64,000 nt of DNA from Phycisphaerae bacterium (GCA_002716385.1 PBAX01000022.1:399821-463820), one strand, 5' to 3'. Counted from the first letter of the stretch, positions 25,821 to 35,499 are shown. Notes: generated by a model from the letters alone, not told the origin. Numbers and translations are program-made.

Positions 25821-26695
25821 CGGTCAATCTCCAGAACGTGGATGAGACGATCCGCTTGTTCGAGGACGCGGCTGCTGCGCTTCTTTCGGATCCCAAGCGT
25901 GCAGGTTCGATCGTTCGCCTGCCCCGTGAGGGTCATCTCATCATCAGTGGCGATCTTCACGACCACCTGATTCATTTGGACAAGATCCGCGGACTGGCCA
26001 ATCTCGAATCCAACCCTAATCGACATGTTCTCCTCCAAGAACTGATCCACGGGCCCAATCTGACACATGGATGCGATTTGTCGTATCGAATGCTGGGCAA
26101 GGTCGCTCAGGAGATTCTGGCATTTCCTGGTCAGGTCCACGTCATCCTCGGGAACCATGAACTCGCCCAGAGGACCCGCAGTGGTGTGAGCAAGGGAGGC
26201 GGGAACAACGTCGAACTGTTCAATGACGGTCTTGGGATGATCTTTGGTACGGAATGGACACGTGTTGCCGAAGCCATCGATCGATTCATCGATGCTCTGC
26301 CACTGGCCGTCATCACGGAGTCCGGTCTTTTCTGCAGCCACTCCCTCCCGGCCGTCAACGTCATGGCGCATTTCGATACGGGGATCCTCGACCGAACACC
26401 ATCGGAAGCGGATCAATGTGGGCCTTCGGGATCCGCCTACTTGATGGTCTGGGGACGTAAATTCACAGCGGAGCATCTCCAGACGCTGGCGGAGGAATGG
26501 GATGTATCCATGTTCTGCGTCGGGCACGCCTGGGTGGAGATGGGAGTCGAGTCGAATCTACCTGGACTTGTCGCCATCAACAGCGATCATGAACGCGGCT
26601 CGATCATTTCATGGGATCTGGCTCAGGACCCGTCTGTTGATGAACTCCTGAATCGTGCTCGCTATCTGCAGACGATCGGGAGTCCGATGGTATGA
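25817..26695 (+). CDS. Calcineurin-like metallophosphoesterase
   Basis: The 292-residue protein shows the metallophosphoesterase motifs GDLHDH (45-50, normally GDxHG), GNHE (112-115), CSHSLP and VGHAW. The final Gly of GDxHG is replaced by Asp. Substrate unknown; relatives act on phosphoproteins, nucleotides or diadenosine tetraphosphate. It is coupled by ATGA overlaps to the methyltransferase upstream and tsaB downstream. Confidence 0.82.
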   Translation: MTVNLQNVDETIRLFEDAAAALLSDPKRAGSIVRLPREGHLIISGDLHDHLIHLDKIRGLANLESNPNRHVLLQELIHGPNLTHGCDLSYRMLGKVAQEILAFPGQVHVILGNHELAQRTRSGVSKGGGNNVELFNDGLGMIFGTEWTRVAEAIDRFIDALPLAVITESGLFCSHSLPAVNVMAHFDTGILDRTPSEADQCGPSGSAYLMVWGRKFTAEHLQTLAEEWDVSMFCVGHAWVEMGVESNLPGLVAINSDHERGSIISWDLAQDPSVDELLNRARYLQTIGSPMV

Positions 26696-27369
26696 CATCA
26701 CCGGTCATCGCCATGGAGATCTCACAGCGTGATGGTGGAGTCGCTGTTCGGTGCCCGGATGGGTCCGCTGTGGTGGAACGTCTGACATCATCCTCACGAC
26801 GAGGTGACGCACTTATGCCGGCGGTTGAATCGATATGCGATCGAATAGATCTGTCTCCCCGGGATCTTCGGGGCATCGGTGTCTCGATCGGCCCGGGTGG
26901 TTTCACAGGCCTGCGAATTGGAATTGCCGCGGCCAAGATGCTGAGCTGGTCTCTGGAGATTCCATTGGTGGCGATTCCCACAGCCCTGCTTGCTGCCGAA
27001 TCCGCGAAAGATTTGAATGGTCTGATTGCCGTTGCGCTGGCATCAAAGGACGAGACGTGCTGGCTCACGCTCGTGGAGGGCTCATCCGGATCACGCTCGA
27101 TCATGGGTGAAGGCAGGCTCATGGAAGCTGCCGGCTTTCTTCGAGCGGTTCAGCCCGCGGCTCATCTGATCGCAGATGAGCATCTTCCGGTTTCCATGTG
27201 CGAGCACGGTCTGGCCACCCGATCTCCGGACTTCGATCCGCTCGTACTCCTTGAAATGACTGAGCGAGGGTTGGCATCGGGGGAACATCTGGATCCGATG
27301 GACCTCAAGCCGCTGTACCCGCGGGAGCCCGAAGCGGTACGTCTATGGGATTCCAGGACCGGTAAATAG
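26692..27369 (+). CDS. tsaB: tRNA threonylcarbamoyladenosine biosynthesis protein TsaB
   Basis: The 225-residue ASKHA-fold protein partners TsaD and TsaE in making t6A37 on ANN-decoding tRNAs. The family signature is GPGGFTGLRIG at 67-77 (usually GPGSFTGLRIG). The C-terminal half is shorter and divergent, as in many TsaB proteins. The start overlaps the phosphoesterase stop, making it the third gene of a tightly coupled operon. Confidence 0.92.
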   Translation: MTSPVIAMEISQRDGGVAVRCPDGSAVVERLTSSSRRGDALMPAVESICDRIDLSPRDLRGIGVSIGPGGFTGLRIGIAAAKMLSWSLEIPLVAIPTALLAAESAKDLNGLIAVALASKDETCWLTLVEGSSGSRSIMGEGRLMEAAGFLRAVQPAAHLIADEHLPVSMCEHGLATRSPDFDPLVLLEMTERGLASGEHLDPMDLKPLYPREPEAVRLWDSRTGK

Positions 27370-27655
27370 GGCCTCAGGGCACTTAATCCGAATCCGATCT
27401 CCCCTTGCTCCCCCAACACAAGTTTCTTTCAGTGAATTGTGGAAGTGGCCTCGGAATTGCCAAACCGGTGTGGAATCGATGGTTCGAGCCATCTGGTAGC
27501 CCTTTGACCATCATTTCAGCCAAAGAGTTGCCCTTACTTCTACTACTGAACTGAATACGCACCTTTGATTCGCCGATTGATGCTGTGACCGGGAGAAGCA
27601 CCTCCTGACAGAGCAACCGAATCCTGCAGCAGCGGGCAAGAAAGGACTGATCAAG
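27370..27655. other. Longest intergenic stretch; no confident feature
   Basis: About 286 bases between tsaB and the receiver-GAF gene, with mixed composition. I see no tRNA, riboswitch or strong terminator. A minus-strand open frame of 77 codons (27383-27616) begins only with TTG and has no recognisable domain. AAGGA at about 27643 serves the next gene. Confidence 0.5.
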
Positions 27656-28816
27656 ATGGAACCCCTCGAACGACTAATTCAGGATGCCGCGGCCGGCGAG
27701 ATCAAGGCTGATCGCGCGTGTCTGCTGATCGTCGGACAGGATGATTCGAACCGAAACGTGGTCGTGGACCAGGTTGAATCAACAGGTCATGTCTGCCTTG
27801 TAACCGACTCACTCGAGGAAGCTCGGGACATTCTCGAGGCCCACGAAGCCGTGGACGCCTTGATGATCGACGCCAATCATGGTGGTCGGGATGCTCTTCG
27901 ACTGATTCGTGAAGCACAGACACGTGTCCCATGGATTCGTGCCATGATCTGGTCGGATCATCTCGACCCAATGCAGACCGTTGAAGCCATCCGTGAAGGT
28001 GCTTCCGACTATCTGGTCATTCCAGGTGACGTCGACCGCATCAACGCACGCTTGGATCAGTTGCTGGACCGGGTCCGATCCGCTCGCAACAACGAAAATC
28101 AGATGAACGATCTCATGGATACCTGCCGACAACTGGCGGAATCCCGTGATGAGATGTCGGAACAGGTGGACGTTCTTTGCAACGATCTGGCTTCCGCCTA
28201 CCGCTCGATGAAGGACCAGATGTCGGACGCCGTGATAGTCAGTGAGTTCAAGACGCTGATCAGTCAGGAACTGGATGTCGAGGACATGCTGCGTACATCA
28301 CTTGAATACATGCTTCGCCGGCTTGGTCCCACCAATGCCGTCGTCTATCTACCTGAGACGCCCGGTCGATTCGGAATCGGAGCCTACGTCAACTACGACA
28401 TGACAGATCGCGATCCGATGCCGATCTATCAGGCGCTCGGCGAGGCAGTCTGCTCGAGAATGCAGACCGAGACCGAACTCGTCCGGTATGAGGATGGTGA
28501 AGCCTGGGCACGGTCCAAATCGCTGGATGCGGAAACGCTCGGCAACATGGATCTGATCGCGTTCGGTTGCCGCCATCGAGATGAGACTCTGGCGGTCATC
28601 ACTTTCTTCCGCGACAAAGAAAATCCGTTCGATGATGAAACCGCGGGCCTTCTTGACAGTCTTCGAAAAGTGCTTGGCGAGCATCTAGGACGCATCGTCC
28701 GAATTCACCGACGCGGCAAGGCTGAATGGCCACGCGAGGATACGAATGACAGCCACACCAACATCGACTTCGACCAGTCCAACAACGACTCCGAGTGGGG
28801 TGACCAGGCGGCCTGA
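27656..28816 (+). CDS. Receiver-like domain, coiled coil and GAF domain regulator
   Basis: The 386-residue protein opens with a CheY-like domain (20-140): acidic pair D29/D30 and phosphoacceptor D72 are present, but the conserved Lys before the last loop is replaced (LVIPGD, Ile122). A helical linker (about 140-205) leads to a GAF domain (about 210-350) ending with a segment LDSLRKVLGEHLGRIVRIHRR. The tail of about 30 residues is rich in Asp, Asn and Ser. There is no kinase, HD-GYP or DNA-binding output domain. The protein may act by binding a partner. AAGGA precedes the ATG. Confidence 0.8.
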   Translation: MEPLERLIQDAAAGEIKADRACLLIVGQDDSNRNVVVDQVESTGHVCLVTDSLEEARDILEAHEAVDALMIDANHGGRDALRLIREAQTRVPWIRAMIWSDHLDPMQTVEAIREGASDYLVIPGDVDRINARLDQLLDRVRSARNNENQMNDLMDTCRQLAESRDEMSEQVDVLCNDLASAYRSMKDQMSDAVIVSEFKTLISQELDVEDMLRTSLEYMLRRLGPTNAVVYLPETPGRFGIGAYVNYDMTDRDPMPIYQALGEAVCSRMQTETELVRYEDGEAWARSKSLDAETLGNMDLIAFGCRHRDETLAVITFFRDKENPFDDETAGLLDSLRKVLGEHLGRIVRIHRRGKAEWPREDTNDSHTNIDFDQSNNDSEWGDQAA

Positions 28817-28861
28817 TGAGGGAAGCGGGCCGTCGCTCATAGTTCGTGTATTGGAGGGGAT

Positions 28862-28889
28862 CATCCGCCTGAGCTTGCTCAGGCGGATG
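28862..28889. terminator. Bidirectional intrinsic terminator
   Basis: A perfect 13-base inverted repeat (CATCCGCCTGAGC / GCTCAGGCGGATG) with a two-base loop lies between the convergent receiver-GAF gene and dnaE. On the plus strand it is followed by TCGTTTTG; on the minus strand the run is less T-rich. It is the clearest terminator in the window. Confidence 0.85.
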
Positions 28890-28907
28890 TCGTTTTGTCG
28901 ATAGGAA

Positions 28908-31900
28908 TCAACTGCGTCCATATCGACGCACCTTTCGAGGTGCCACCACGTTCCCGGGATCACGGCCAGTCAGTCGTATTCGCTCCATGCCCCCGAGAAC
29001 CCCGCCAAGATCCCGGATCACATCCTGCTTTGGAATGACCTTCAGGTCCGTCTTCATGTGAATGATCTTGTCGGAGCGTACGAGACGGAGTGTCACCTTC
29101 GCGGGATGAGCGCCCTGGCTGGTCATAGCGCTACCAGCCTGCTTGAGAATTCCAGCGGACATCTGGATCTTCTGCTCCATCCCCACTTCTCCATCATCAT
29201 GGATGTCCAGCTCGATGTGCTCGGTTAGATAGCTAGGGGCGTCCTCGGGCTTGAACAGGCGTTCGACGATCAACTGCTTTTCTCCGTTGCGTTCATCCAT
29301 TCGAGCGGATGCAAGCACGACGGAGTTGGGCTGCACCAATGCGCCATTGGCCGCGAACGCTTCGGCGAAGATGACCGCTTCTATGCTGCCCAGTCGATCC
29401 TGAAGTTCTATGACGGCCATCCGACTTCCAGCCGAACGACCCTTGTTCACGGTGATGTTCCGAACATGGGATATCAGTCCGGCGACGATCACAGGACTTC
29501 CGGAACGAAGCAGTTCGATATCCGACACGTTTATCGAGACAAACGGTCGGACCATGTCCGCATATTCGTCGATGGGATGTCCGGAGACATGGAAACCGAG
29601 AACCTCACGTTCATATCCCAGTGTTTCCAGTCGAGACCAACCCGGTATCGCCGGGAGCGGCGACATCTCGTTCGTCGATTCCTCCTGTGCCGCGTCGTTG
29701 TCCGGTGCGCCGAACAGACTTCCCTGCCCCTGCTCCCGATCACGGGCTTCACGTTGACCGAACTTGAGCGCCGATTCCAGTGCGGCAATCATCGACGCCC
29801 TGCTGTTTCCACCATGCAGTGAATCCATTGCGCCGCTCTTGACCAGCGCCTCCAGTGTCGCCTTGTTGACTGCTCTTGGCGGGACCTTCGCACAGAGATC
29901 GTGCAGGGATGTGAACGACTGTTCTTCCCTCGCCTTGATGATGGCATCGATGGCGGATTTGCCGACGCCCTTGATTGCCGAAAGTCCGAACCGGATCCGT
30001 CCATGACAGGAGTCATTCGGTTCGTCCGGATCGTACACAACCGTGAATGTGGCATCGGATTCGTTGATGTCTGGCGGGCAGACCTCGATTCCGACGTGTG
30101 GCGAATCCTCCCGATGATCCGGCCAACGAACGTGTCGACATTCGTCCAGATACGGCGCCCAGTCCTCGGTCTTCTTGGCCTGGGATTCGAATGTGAGAAC
30201 AGCCGCCATGTACTGGACCGGGAAATAGGTCTTCAGATAGGCCGTCTGGTAGGCGATGATCGCATAACCAGTCGAATGCGACTTGTTGAAACCATAACCG
30301 GCGAACTTGAGGATCAGATCGAAGAGCCTCTCCCCTTCCGACTCCGTCATCCCCTTCTCGATCGAACCCTCGAGGAACTTCGCTCGATTGGCATCGATCA
30401 CAGATTCCTTCTTCTTGCTGATGGCCTTGATCAGGGTGTAGGCGTCTCGAAGGGCTACGCCACCGAGCTGATGGACGATCTGCATGACCTGTTCCTGATA
30501 GACCATGATCCCGTAGGTCTCGCTAGTCAGATCATCGACAATCGCCTGCACCGATGGGACCTTGCTTGTCCCGTTCTTTCGGGCGCAGTATTCATCGATG
30601 AGCTCCATTGGCCCAGGCCTGTAGAGCGCATTGGCGGCGATCAGATCTTCGAGTCGATCGGGCTTCATTTTCTGGAGAAGCTGTCGCATTCCTCCGGATT
30701 CAAACTGGAATACACCGGCTGTTTCACCCTGACTGAACATCTCGAAGACGAGATCGTCATCGAACTTGAGACGGTCGAGGTCAAGTGGATGATCGCCATC
30801 ACCGACTTCTCGTCCAACGCTTTTCCAGATCGCGTCCTCATCGAGCGTCTGACGAATATGCTGCTTGGCAAGCTCGAGTGTTGAGAGCGTCCTCAATCCA
30901 AGGAAGTCCATCTTGAGCAAGCCGACCTGCTCGCAGGTGGGCCCGTCCCACTGGGTCACGATGTCATCCGATCCCGATGCCTTGCACAGAGGGACAATGT
31001 TGTCCAGAGGCTGGGTCGCCACCACGACCCCCGCTGCATGCACGCCACTGTGCCTGGCGTGATCCTCCAGCTGATTGGCGGCATCGATGACCGCCTTCGA
31101 AGACGAATTGCCCTGATATTCACTCTTGAATTCAGATGATTTCTGGATCGACTCATCGATGGTGATATTCAGTTCACCGGGGACGAGATTGGCCAATCGC
31201 TGACCTTCCTGTGGAAGCAGACCATGAACTCTCGCCACATCCTTGATGGCTGCTCGGGCCTTCAACCGACCGAACGTGATGATCTGGGCGACATGACCGT
31301 ACTTTTCACGGACGTAACGGATGACATCGGCACGTCCATCCTGACAAATGTCGATGTCGATATCCGGATATTCACTTCGATCGGGATCCGTGAATCGCTC
31401 GAACAGCAGTCCGTATCGAACGGGACAGGCATTTGAAAGCCCAAGGACGTAACCGACCATTGTGCCGACACCACTGCCACGGGCGCTGGCCGGGATGCCC
31501 CGCTGCCTTGCCCAGTTGACGAAGTCCCACACAATCAGGAAATAGGCGCTGATCTGTTTCGAGGAGAGAATGCCCAATTCACGATCGCATCGTGCGCGTA
31601 TTTCGTCGGTGACGCCTTCGGCTCCGTATCGCCAGATGAGGCCGGCTTCACAGAGGCTCTTCAGCGCCTTGTCGCAGTCCGCCTCCAGAGTCTTCTGATC
31701 GACGTCGTGTTCATCCGCATTCCATGGATTCAACTCGTATTGATCGCACCATTTGTTGAACCATTCGGTTAGATCGGACCCGTCGTAGGCGGGCATCTTG
31801 TCGGGTCCCGAGACAAGCACGACCGGTGCGTGGTTAGCCTCGAAGTCGATGTCCACGTTGCATCTGTCGGCTATGCGAACAGTGTTTGCAACAGCTTCGG

Positions 31901-32726
31901 GTATATCCTGGAACAAGGCCTGCATTTCAGCAGGTGATTTGAGATACAGCTCCTGGGGATAGATCAGGCGAGTGGTGTCGTCGCGTGTCTTTCCCATGGA
32001 GATGCAGCACAAGGTGTCGTGTGTCTCATGATCCTCCCTGTTGAGAAAGTGGACATCGTTGTCGCAGACAAGTGGGATATCGAGTTCCTCTGCAAGGCGA
32101 ATCAGATGCGGGTTTATCGAATCCTGATCAGCCACACCGATTCTCTGGAGCTCTATGTAGAAACACGGTTCGCCGGCCTCGTTGGTTCCGAATGCCTCCT
32201 TGTGCCAGCGTGCTTCCTGTACTGCGGACTCCCAATGGGTCTCACTTCCCGTCTGTTCGTACTGGACGAGGAAGTAGGCGATGGAACTGCCAAGATGACC
32301 ATTGATCGCGATCAGGCCATTTCCCCATTCACGAAGTGTTTCCTGATCCATCCGCGGGCGGTGATAGAAGCCGTTGGCGTAGGCATCCGAACTGAGCTTG
32401 AGCAGATTGGCCCAACCTTCGTTGGTCTCGGACAGCAGCACCAGGTGATAGCCCCCGTCCTTCCCCCCCGTCTTGGTACGGTTTCGACGATCACCGGGGG
32501 CCACGTAGGCTTCGATTCCAAGAATCGGCTTGATGCCTTCGGCCTTGGCGGCACGATGGAACTCGGCGCATCCATAGAGATTGCCATGATCGGTGATGGC
32601 CACAGATGTCATGCCGAGCTCACCAACCCGCTTCATCAACGGGCGAATACGGTTCCCTCCATCAAGAAGTGAATATTCCGTATGCAGATGGAGGTGAACG
32701 AATCCGTTTTTGGCTTCAGTGCTCAT
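28908..32726 (-). CDS. dnaE: DNA polymerase III alpha subunit
   Basis: The 1272-residue replicative polymerase begins with a PHP domain (HLHLHTEYSLLDGG near the start, TDHGNLYG), then palm, thumb and fingers: the GSGVGTMVGYVLG, PDIDIDICQDGR (catalytic Asp residues) and IITFGRLKARAAIKDVAR motifs are present. A helix-hairpin-helix and OB domain occupy the C-terminus. The ATG at 32726 gives MSTEAKN; a TTG two codons earlier is possible. The stop lies 19 bases from the bidirectional terminator. Confidence 0.97.
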   Translation of the reverse strand: MSTEAKNGFVHLHLHTEYSLLDGGNRIRPLMKRVGELGMTSVAITDHGNLYGCAEFHRAAKAEGIKPILGIEAYVAPGDRRNRTKTGGKDGGYHLVLLSETNEGWANLLKLSSDAYANGFYHRPRMDQETLREWGNGLIAINGHLGSSIAYFLVQYEQTGSETHWESAVQEARWHKEAFGTNEAGEPCFYIELQRIGVADQDSINPHLIRLAEELDIPLVCDNDVHFLNREDHETHDTLCCISMGKTRDDTTRLIYPQELYLKSPAEMQALFQDIPEAVANTVRIADRCNVDIDFEANHAPVVLVSGPDKMPAYDGSDLTEWFNKWCDQYELNPWNADEHDVDQKTLEADCDKALKSLCEAGLIWRYGAEGVTDEIRARCDRELGILSSKQISAYFLIVWDFVNWARQRGIPASARGSGVGTMVGYVLGLSNACPVRYGLLFERFTDPDRSEYPDIDIDICQDGRADVIRYVREKYGHVAQIITFGRLKARAAIKDVARVHGLLPQEGQRLANLVPGELNITIDESIQKSSEFKSEYQGNSSSKAVIDAANQLEDHARHSGVHAAGVVVATQPLDNIVPLCKASGSDDIVTQWDGPTCEQVGLLKMDFLGLRTLSTLELAKQHIRQTLDEDAIWKSVGREVGDGDHPLDLDRLKFDDDLVFEMFSQGETAGVFQFESGGMRQLLQKMKPDRLEDLIAANALYRPGPMELIDEYCARKNGTSKVPSVQAIVDDLTSETYGIMVYQEQVMQIVHQLGGVALRDAYTLIKAISKKKESVIDANRAKFLEGSIEKGMTESEGERLFDLILKFAGYGFNKSHSTGYAIIAYQTAYLKTYFPVQYMAAVLTFESQAKKTEDWAPYLDECRHVRWPDHREDSPHVGIEVCPPDINESDATFTVVYDPDEPNDSCHGRIRFGLSAIKGVGKSAIDAIIKAREEQSFTSLHDLCAKVPPRAVNKATLEALVKSGAMDSLHGGNSRASMIAALESALKFGQREARDREQGQGSLFGAPDNDAAQEESTNEMSPLPAIPGWSRLETLGYEREVLGFHVSGHPIDEYADMVRPFVSINVSDIELLRSGSPVIVAGLISHVRNITVNKGRSAGSRMAVIELQDRLGSIEAVIFAEAFAANGALVQPNSVVLASARMDERNGEKQLIVERLFKPEDAPSYLTEHIELDIHDDGEVGMEQKIQMSAGILKQAGSAMTSQGAHPAKVTLRLVRSDKIIHMKTDLKVIPKQDVIRDLGGVLGGMERIRLTGRDPGNVVAPRKVRRYGRS

Positions 32727-32825
32727 GGTCAATCCGGCATCCTGCTCAAGTCCTCCGATGATACAGGGCCAAACAAGCTCGTCACGGGCTGATCCGGGAT
32801 TGGGGAAACTCCTTCAGGGGATGGG

Positions 32826-32831
32826 TATGAT
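32826..32831 (+). promoter_or_regulatory. Candidate -10 element of the 109-residue gene
   Basis: TATGAT ends six bases before the ATG at 32838, in the divergent region next to dnaE. No ribosome binding site. Leaderless start likely; -35 weak. Confidence 0.35.
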
Positions 32832-32837
32832 CTGTGG

Positions 32838-33167
32838 ATGAGCGAAGGGAACCATGGAAGTGAAACAGGTCAGGGACCAACCGGATTCGGGGGTCCGCGG
32901 ATCAGGTTCGTGAATCTTGGAAGCGATCGAATGGCTCAGGCTTTCCAGATGGCCCGTGGCCAGCCCAATTGGGCCGTCCGTCTGGCCGTCCTGACATTCC
33001 TTCTGGTGGTTGGGATCCCGATCCTGCTGCTTCTGATGACGGCCGGCCTCGCGGCGTTCTTGGTCTTCATGATCATCTCGGGTTTCAACTGGCTCCTGAA
33101 TCTGTTTCAGGGCAGCTCGAAACAGGATGACGGAAGACGCAACGTCAAGGTCATAAATCGCAAGTAG
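32838..33167 (+). CDS. Small membrane protein, unknown
   Basis: A 109-residue protein: about 45 polar residues rich in Gly, then one long or two short hydrophobic segments (46-86) and a basic tail. No family recognised. It is monocistronic, divergent from dnaE and convergent with the aminotransferase gene. Confidence 0.65.
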   Translation: MSEGNHGSETGQGPTGFGGPRIRFVNLGSDRMAQAFQMARGQPNWAVRLAVLTFLLVVGIPILLLLMTAGLAAFLVFMIISGFNWLLNLFQGSSKQDDGRRNVKVINRK

Positions 33168-33181
33168 CCATCCACTGAGGT

Positions 33182-34123
33182 TCAGGCATCGTCCGAATCC
33201 GCGGTCTCCTTCTCGATCAGTTCGAGAAGATCCTCCCGCAGCTTTCGCGCCATCGGACCGACGGAACCCGATCCGATCGAACGGCTCTCGATCTCACCAC
33301 TGCCCTCTTCCGGATTCGTTCTGAATCTCAAACCCCTTACCGGAAGCAGATGCCAGCTGGAGTTGGTGAGGAACGCCTCGTCAGCAGCGAGAAGATCGTC
33401 CAGCGTCAATTCGCAAAGCTGGACTTCGACCCCCGAATCCTGAGCGCATTCGATGACGGCCTCGCGTGTGATCCCAGGCATGACCGGAGGAATTTCATTC
33501 CCTGAAGTCTGTTCACCACGAGCCTTTGGCGTCTTCACTACACCATCCTTGACGATGAACATGTTGCTGACGCATCCACAGGTGATCTTGGCGGCCGGAT
33601 CCAGCCACAACGCCTCACTGGCGCCGATCATGGCTGCCATCTGAAGGGCATGTATCCGAGGCCAGTAGTTGAGGGTCTTGTGTCCCGCCATCTGCGTCCA
33701 GGGATTGGTGCGGCCGGCGGCAATCGTAATCTCGACACCTTCCGTGAAGAAGATCGGTGGATACGGTGTCGGAGGCTGGGCGACCACCAGGACAGTTGGA
33801 TCGACATGACCATCATCGCTCTGGTTGAGCATGTTCATGTTGCCACCAGTCACCGTGAGCCGGATTCTCGCTTCGTTCAGATGACTATGGACGAGCAGAC
33901 GCTCGGCGGCCTCCGCCAATGCTTCCGGTTGCAGCCTTGTCGACATCAGCAGGGATCTGGCCGACTCGGTCAAACGGTTCATATGCTGATCGACCCGGAA
34001 GATCCGATTGTTTCGTGCATGCATGGTTTCGAAGAGTCCCACGGCATGCTGCAGTCCACTGTCGAACACAGAGATGTTCGCTTCTTTTTCGGGAACCAGT
34101 TCACCGTTCAGCCAGACATCCAT
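33182..34123 (-). CDS. Class IV PLP aminotransferase (branched-chain aminotransferase or PabC-like)
   Basis: The 313-residue enzyme has the fold-type IV order: WLNGELVPEKEA, SVFDSGLQHAVGLFETM, R.H..RL, the PLP lysine in HKTLNYW, then an EALWLDPAAKITCGCVSNMF segment with the PLP phosphate site. It could be branched-chain aminotransferase, D-amino acid aminotransferase or 4-amino-4-deoxychorismate lyase; the sequence does not decide. The ATG at 34123 gives MDVWLNG, the family start; a GTG at 34144 is possible. The C-terminal 45 residues are longer than usual and rich in Glu and Ser. Confidence 0.85.
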   Translation of the reverse strand: MDVWLNGELVPEKEANISVFDSGLQHAVGLFETMHARNNRIFRVDQHMNRLTESARSLLMSTRLQPEALAEAAERLLVHSHLNEARIRLTVTGGNMNMLNQSDDGHVDPTVLVVAQPPTPYPPIFFTEGVEITIAAGRTNPWTQMAGHKTLNYWPRIHALQMAAMIGASEALWLDPAAKITCGCVSNMFIVKDGVVKTPKARGEQTSGNEIPPVMPGITREAVIECAQDSGVEVQLCELTLDDLLAADEAFLTNSSWHLLPVRGLRFRTNPEEGSGEIESRSIGSGSVGPMARKLREDLLELIEKETADSDDA

Positions 34124-34171
34124 TTGCTCATCCGTTCCTTCCACCCTTTTCCGGGCAATGAACTGGAGAGC

Positions 34172-34534
34172 TTACTCGCTTGACCAGCCTCGCACGAGTA
34201 GATCACCGCTGGCGAGCCGTTCCACCCGAAGCGTCATGGCGGTTCTCGAATCGGTGTTGATCCGAACCTCCAGGAGTCCTTCCGCGGAGGCGTCGTCGAT
34301 GACCGCTGCCGACCATGATCCCTTCGATGAGGAGCAGGCCTGCTCGATGGATTTCACAACGGAATCACGTACGATCGAATCTGCCCAGCGAATCCCCTGA
34401 GTCGGGGCGCCTCCACTGCAGATCTGATCGACCATCGATTCGATGATTCCCGCAACGAGGGCCTTTTCCGTACGGTTGCTCCATTGGGACCAGAGGAGGA
34501 TCCCCATGGCGACGACAACTATCAAGAAAGGCAT
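34172..34534 (-). CDS. Small membrane-anchored protein, unknown
   Basis: 120 residues from the ATG at 34534: an N-terminal membrane helix (MPFLIVVVAMG...) and an extracytoplasmic domain of about 90 residues with no known motif. The frame stays open upstream and encodes a basic, Glu-rich stretch typical of a cytosolic tail, back to a CTG at 34606 that overlaps the stop of the preceding gene as CTGA. The real start may therefore be that CTG, adding 24 residues. Confidence 0.6.
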   Translation of the reverse strand: MPFLIVVVAMGILLWSQWSNRTEKALVAGIIESMVDQICSGGAPTQGIRWADSIVRDSVVKSIEQACSSSKGSWSAAVIDDASAEGLLEVRINTDSRTAMTLRVERLASGDLLVRGWSSE

Positions 34535-34602
34535 GAGGGAGCGTCTGCGTTCAGAGAATGAACGGCGTTCCCGGTCCTGCTCGAGCTGGGGAGTCTCAGG
34601 AT

Positions 34603-35499
34603 TCAGGGCATCACCACCTGATCAGCGTAGAGAACGTAGGTCGAGTGCGAAGTGAATGGCCTGTTCAGGGCCATGTCGATGGTTCTTGTGTATGGGTAGG
34701 GAACATTCGGCCGCGCGTTCTGGATCTCGACGATCTCCGCACCGACTTGATTTCCGTTCTCGTCGAAGAAGGTGAAGGCGACGCCGATGTTTCTGATCTG
34801 ATCGGTTCCATTGAGAACACTTCCAGAAATAGTCATGCTTGAATAGTCCACTTCGCGATTTTCGGGAACACTGACGGCCTTGATCCCGCCGAATCTTGTT
34901 GGCCGGTACTGGATGGTCTTGCCATCCTCCCCTTCATACGGCGCATAGAAGAATGCCGATCGCGAGGTGTAGACGTCCTGACCGACGGGTGCGAATCCCT
35001 TCTCGTCATACAGCTTCTCGAGATCGGATTTCTTCTTCGATTCATCGAGTTTTCTTCTCGCCTCCTGCTGCTTCTGCCTCTGCGCCTCCTCGCGAGCTCG
35101 CCTTTCACGGATCGCGGCGGCGCGTGCCTGTCGTCTTGTCTCCTCCACCACCTTCGTATACGCGGAGAAGTCCGAACCATAGGTATCATGATCCATGATG
35201 AACTGCCTCAGATCGTCCAGTTCATTCTGCATTCCCGCGAGTGCAAGATTGGACTTGGCCAGTTCACGATTGACGGTCATGAGTTCGATCGTCTGATCAA
35301 GCAGTTTTCGCCAGAGCACTGCGGAGTCCGTCCGCTCACCCAGGCCCGCATCACGAAGTCTCTTGATTGCCTCGGTTCGGCGATCGTCCTGTCTCACGGA
35401 TGGGACATCTTCGGAATTCATGCTGGAATCCAGCTTAAGAACGGTTGTCCACGAGAGACTACTGGAGAGTAGAAGTACGGAGGCAAAGGAGATGATCAT
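34603..35499 (-). CDS. Secreted coiled-coil protein, unknown
   Basis: The 298-residue product starts with a short signal peptide (MIISFASVLLLSSSL). Residues 25-110 are mainly helical; residues 115-170 form a strongly charged Arg/Glu/Lys/Gln coiled coil; a C-terminal beta-rich domain (about 175-298) resembles the immunoglobulin-like folds of secreted proteins, with a GSVLNGTDQIRNIGVAFTFFDENG segment interrupted by turns. Function unknown. It follows the PEGA protein gene in a minus-strand run. Confidence 0.7.
   Translation of the reverse strand: MIISFASVLLLSSSLSWTTVLKLDSSMNSEDVPSVRQDDRRTEAIKRLRDAGLGERTDSAVLWRKLLDQTIELMTVNRELAKSNLALAGMQNELDDLRQFIMDHDTYGSDFSAYTKVVEETRRQARAAAIRERRAREEAQRQKQQEARRKLDESKKKSDLEKLYDEKGFAPVGQDVYTSRSAFFYAPYEGEDGKTIQYRPTRFGGIKAVSVPENREVDYSSMTISGSVLNGTDQIRNIGVAFTFFDENGNQVGAEIVEIQNARPNVPYPYTRTIDMALNRPFTSHSTYVLYADQVVMP

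Noticed and set aside
27383..27616. 77-codon minus-strand frame in the longest intergenic gap
   Set aside because: The only start is TTG, with no ribosome binding site and no recognisable domain. A decayed gene cannot be excluded.
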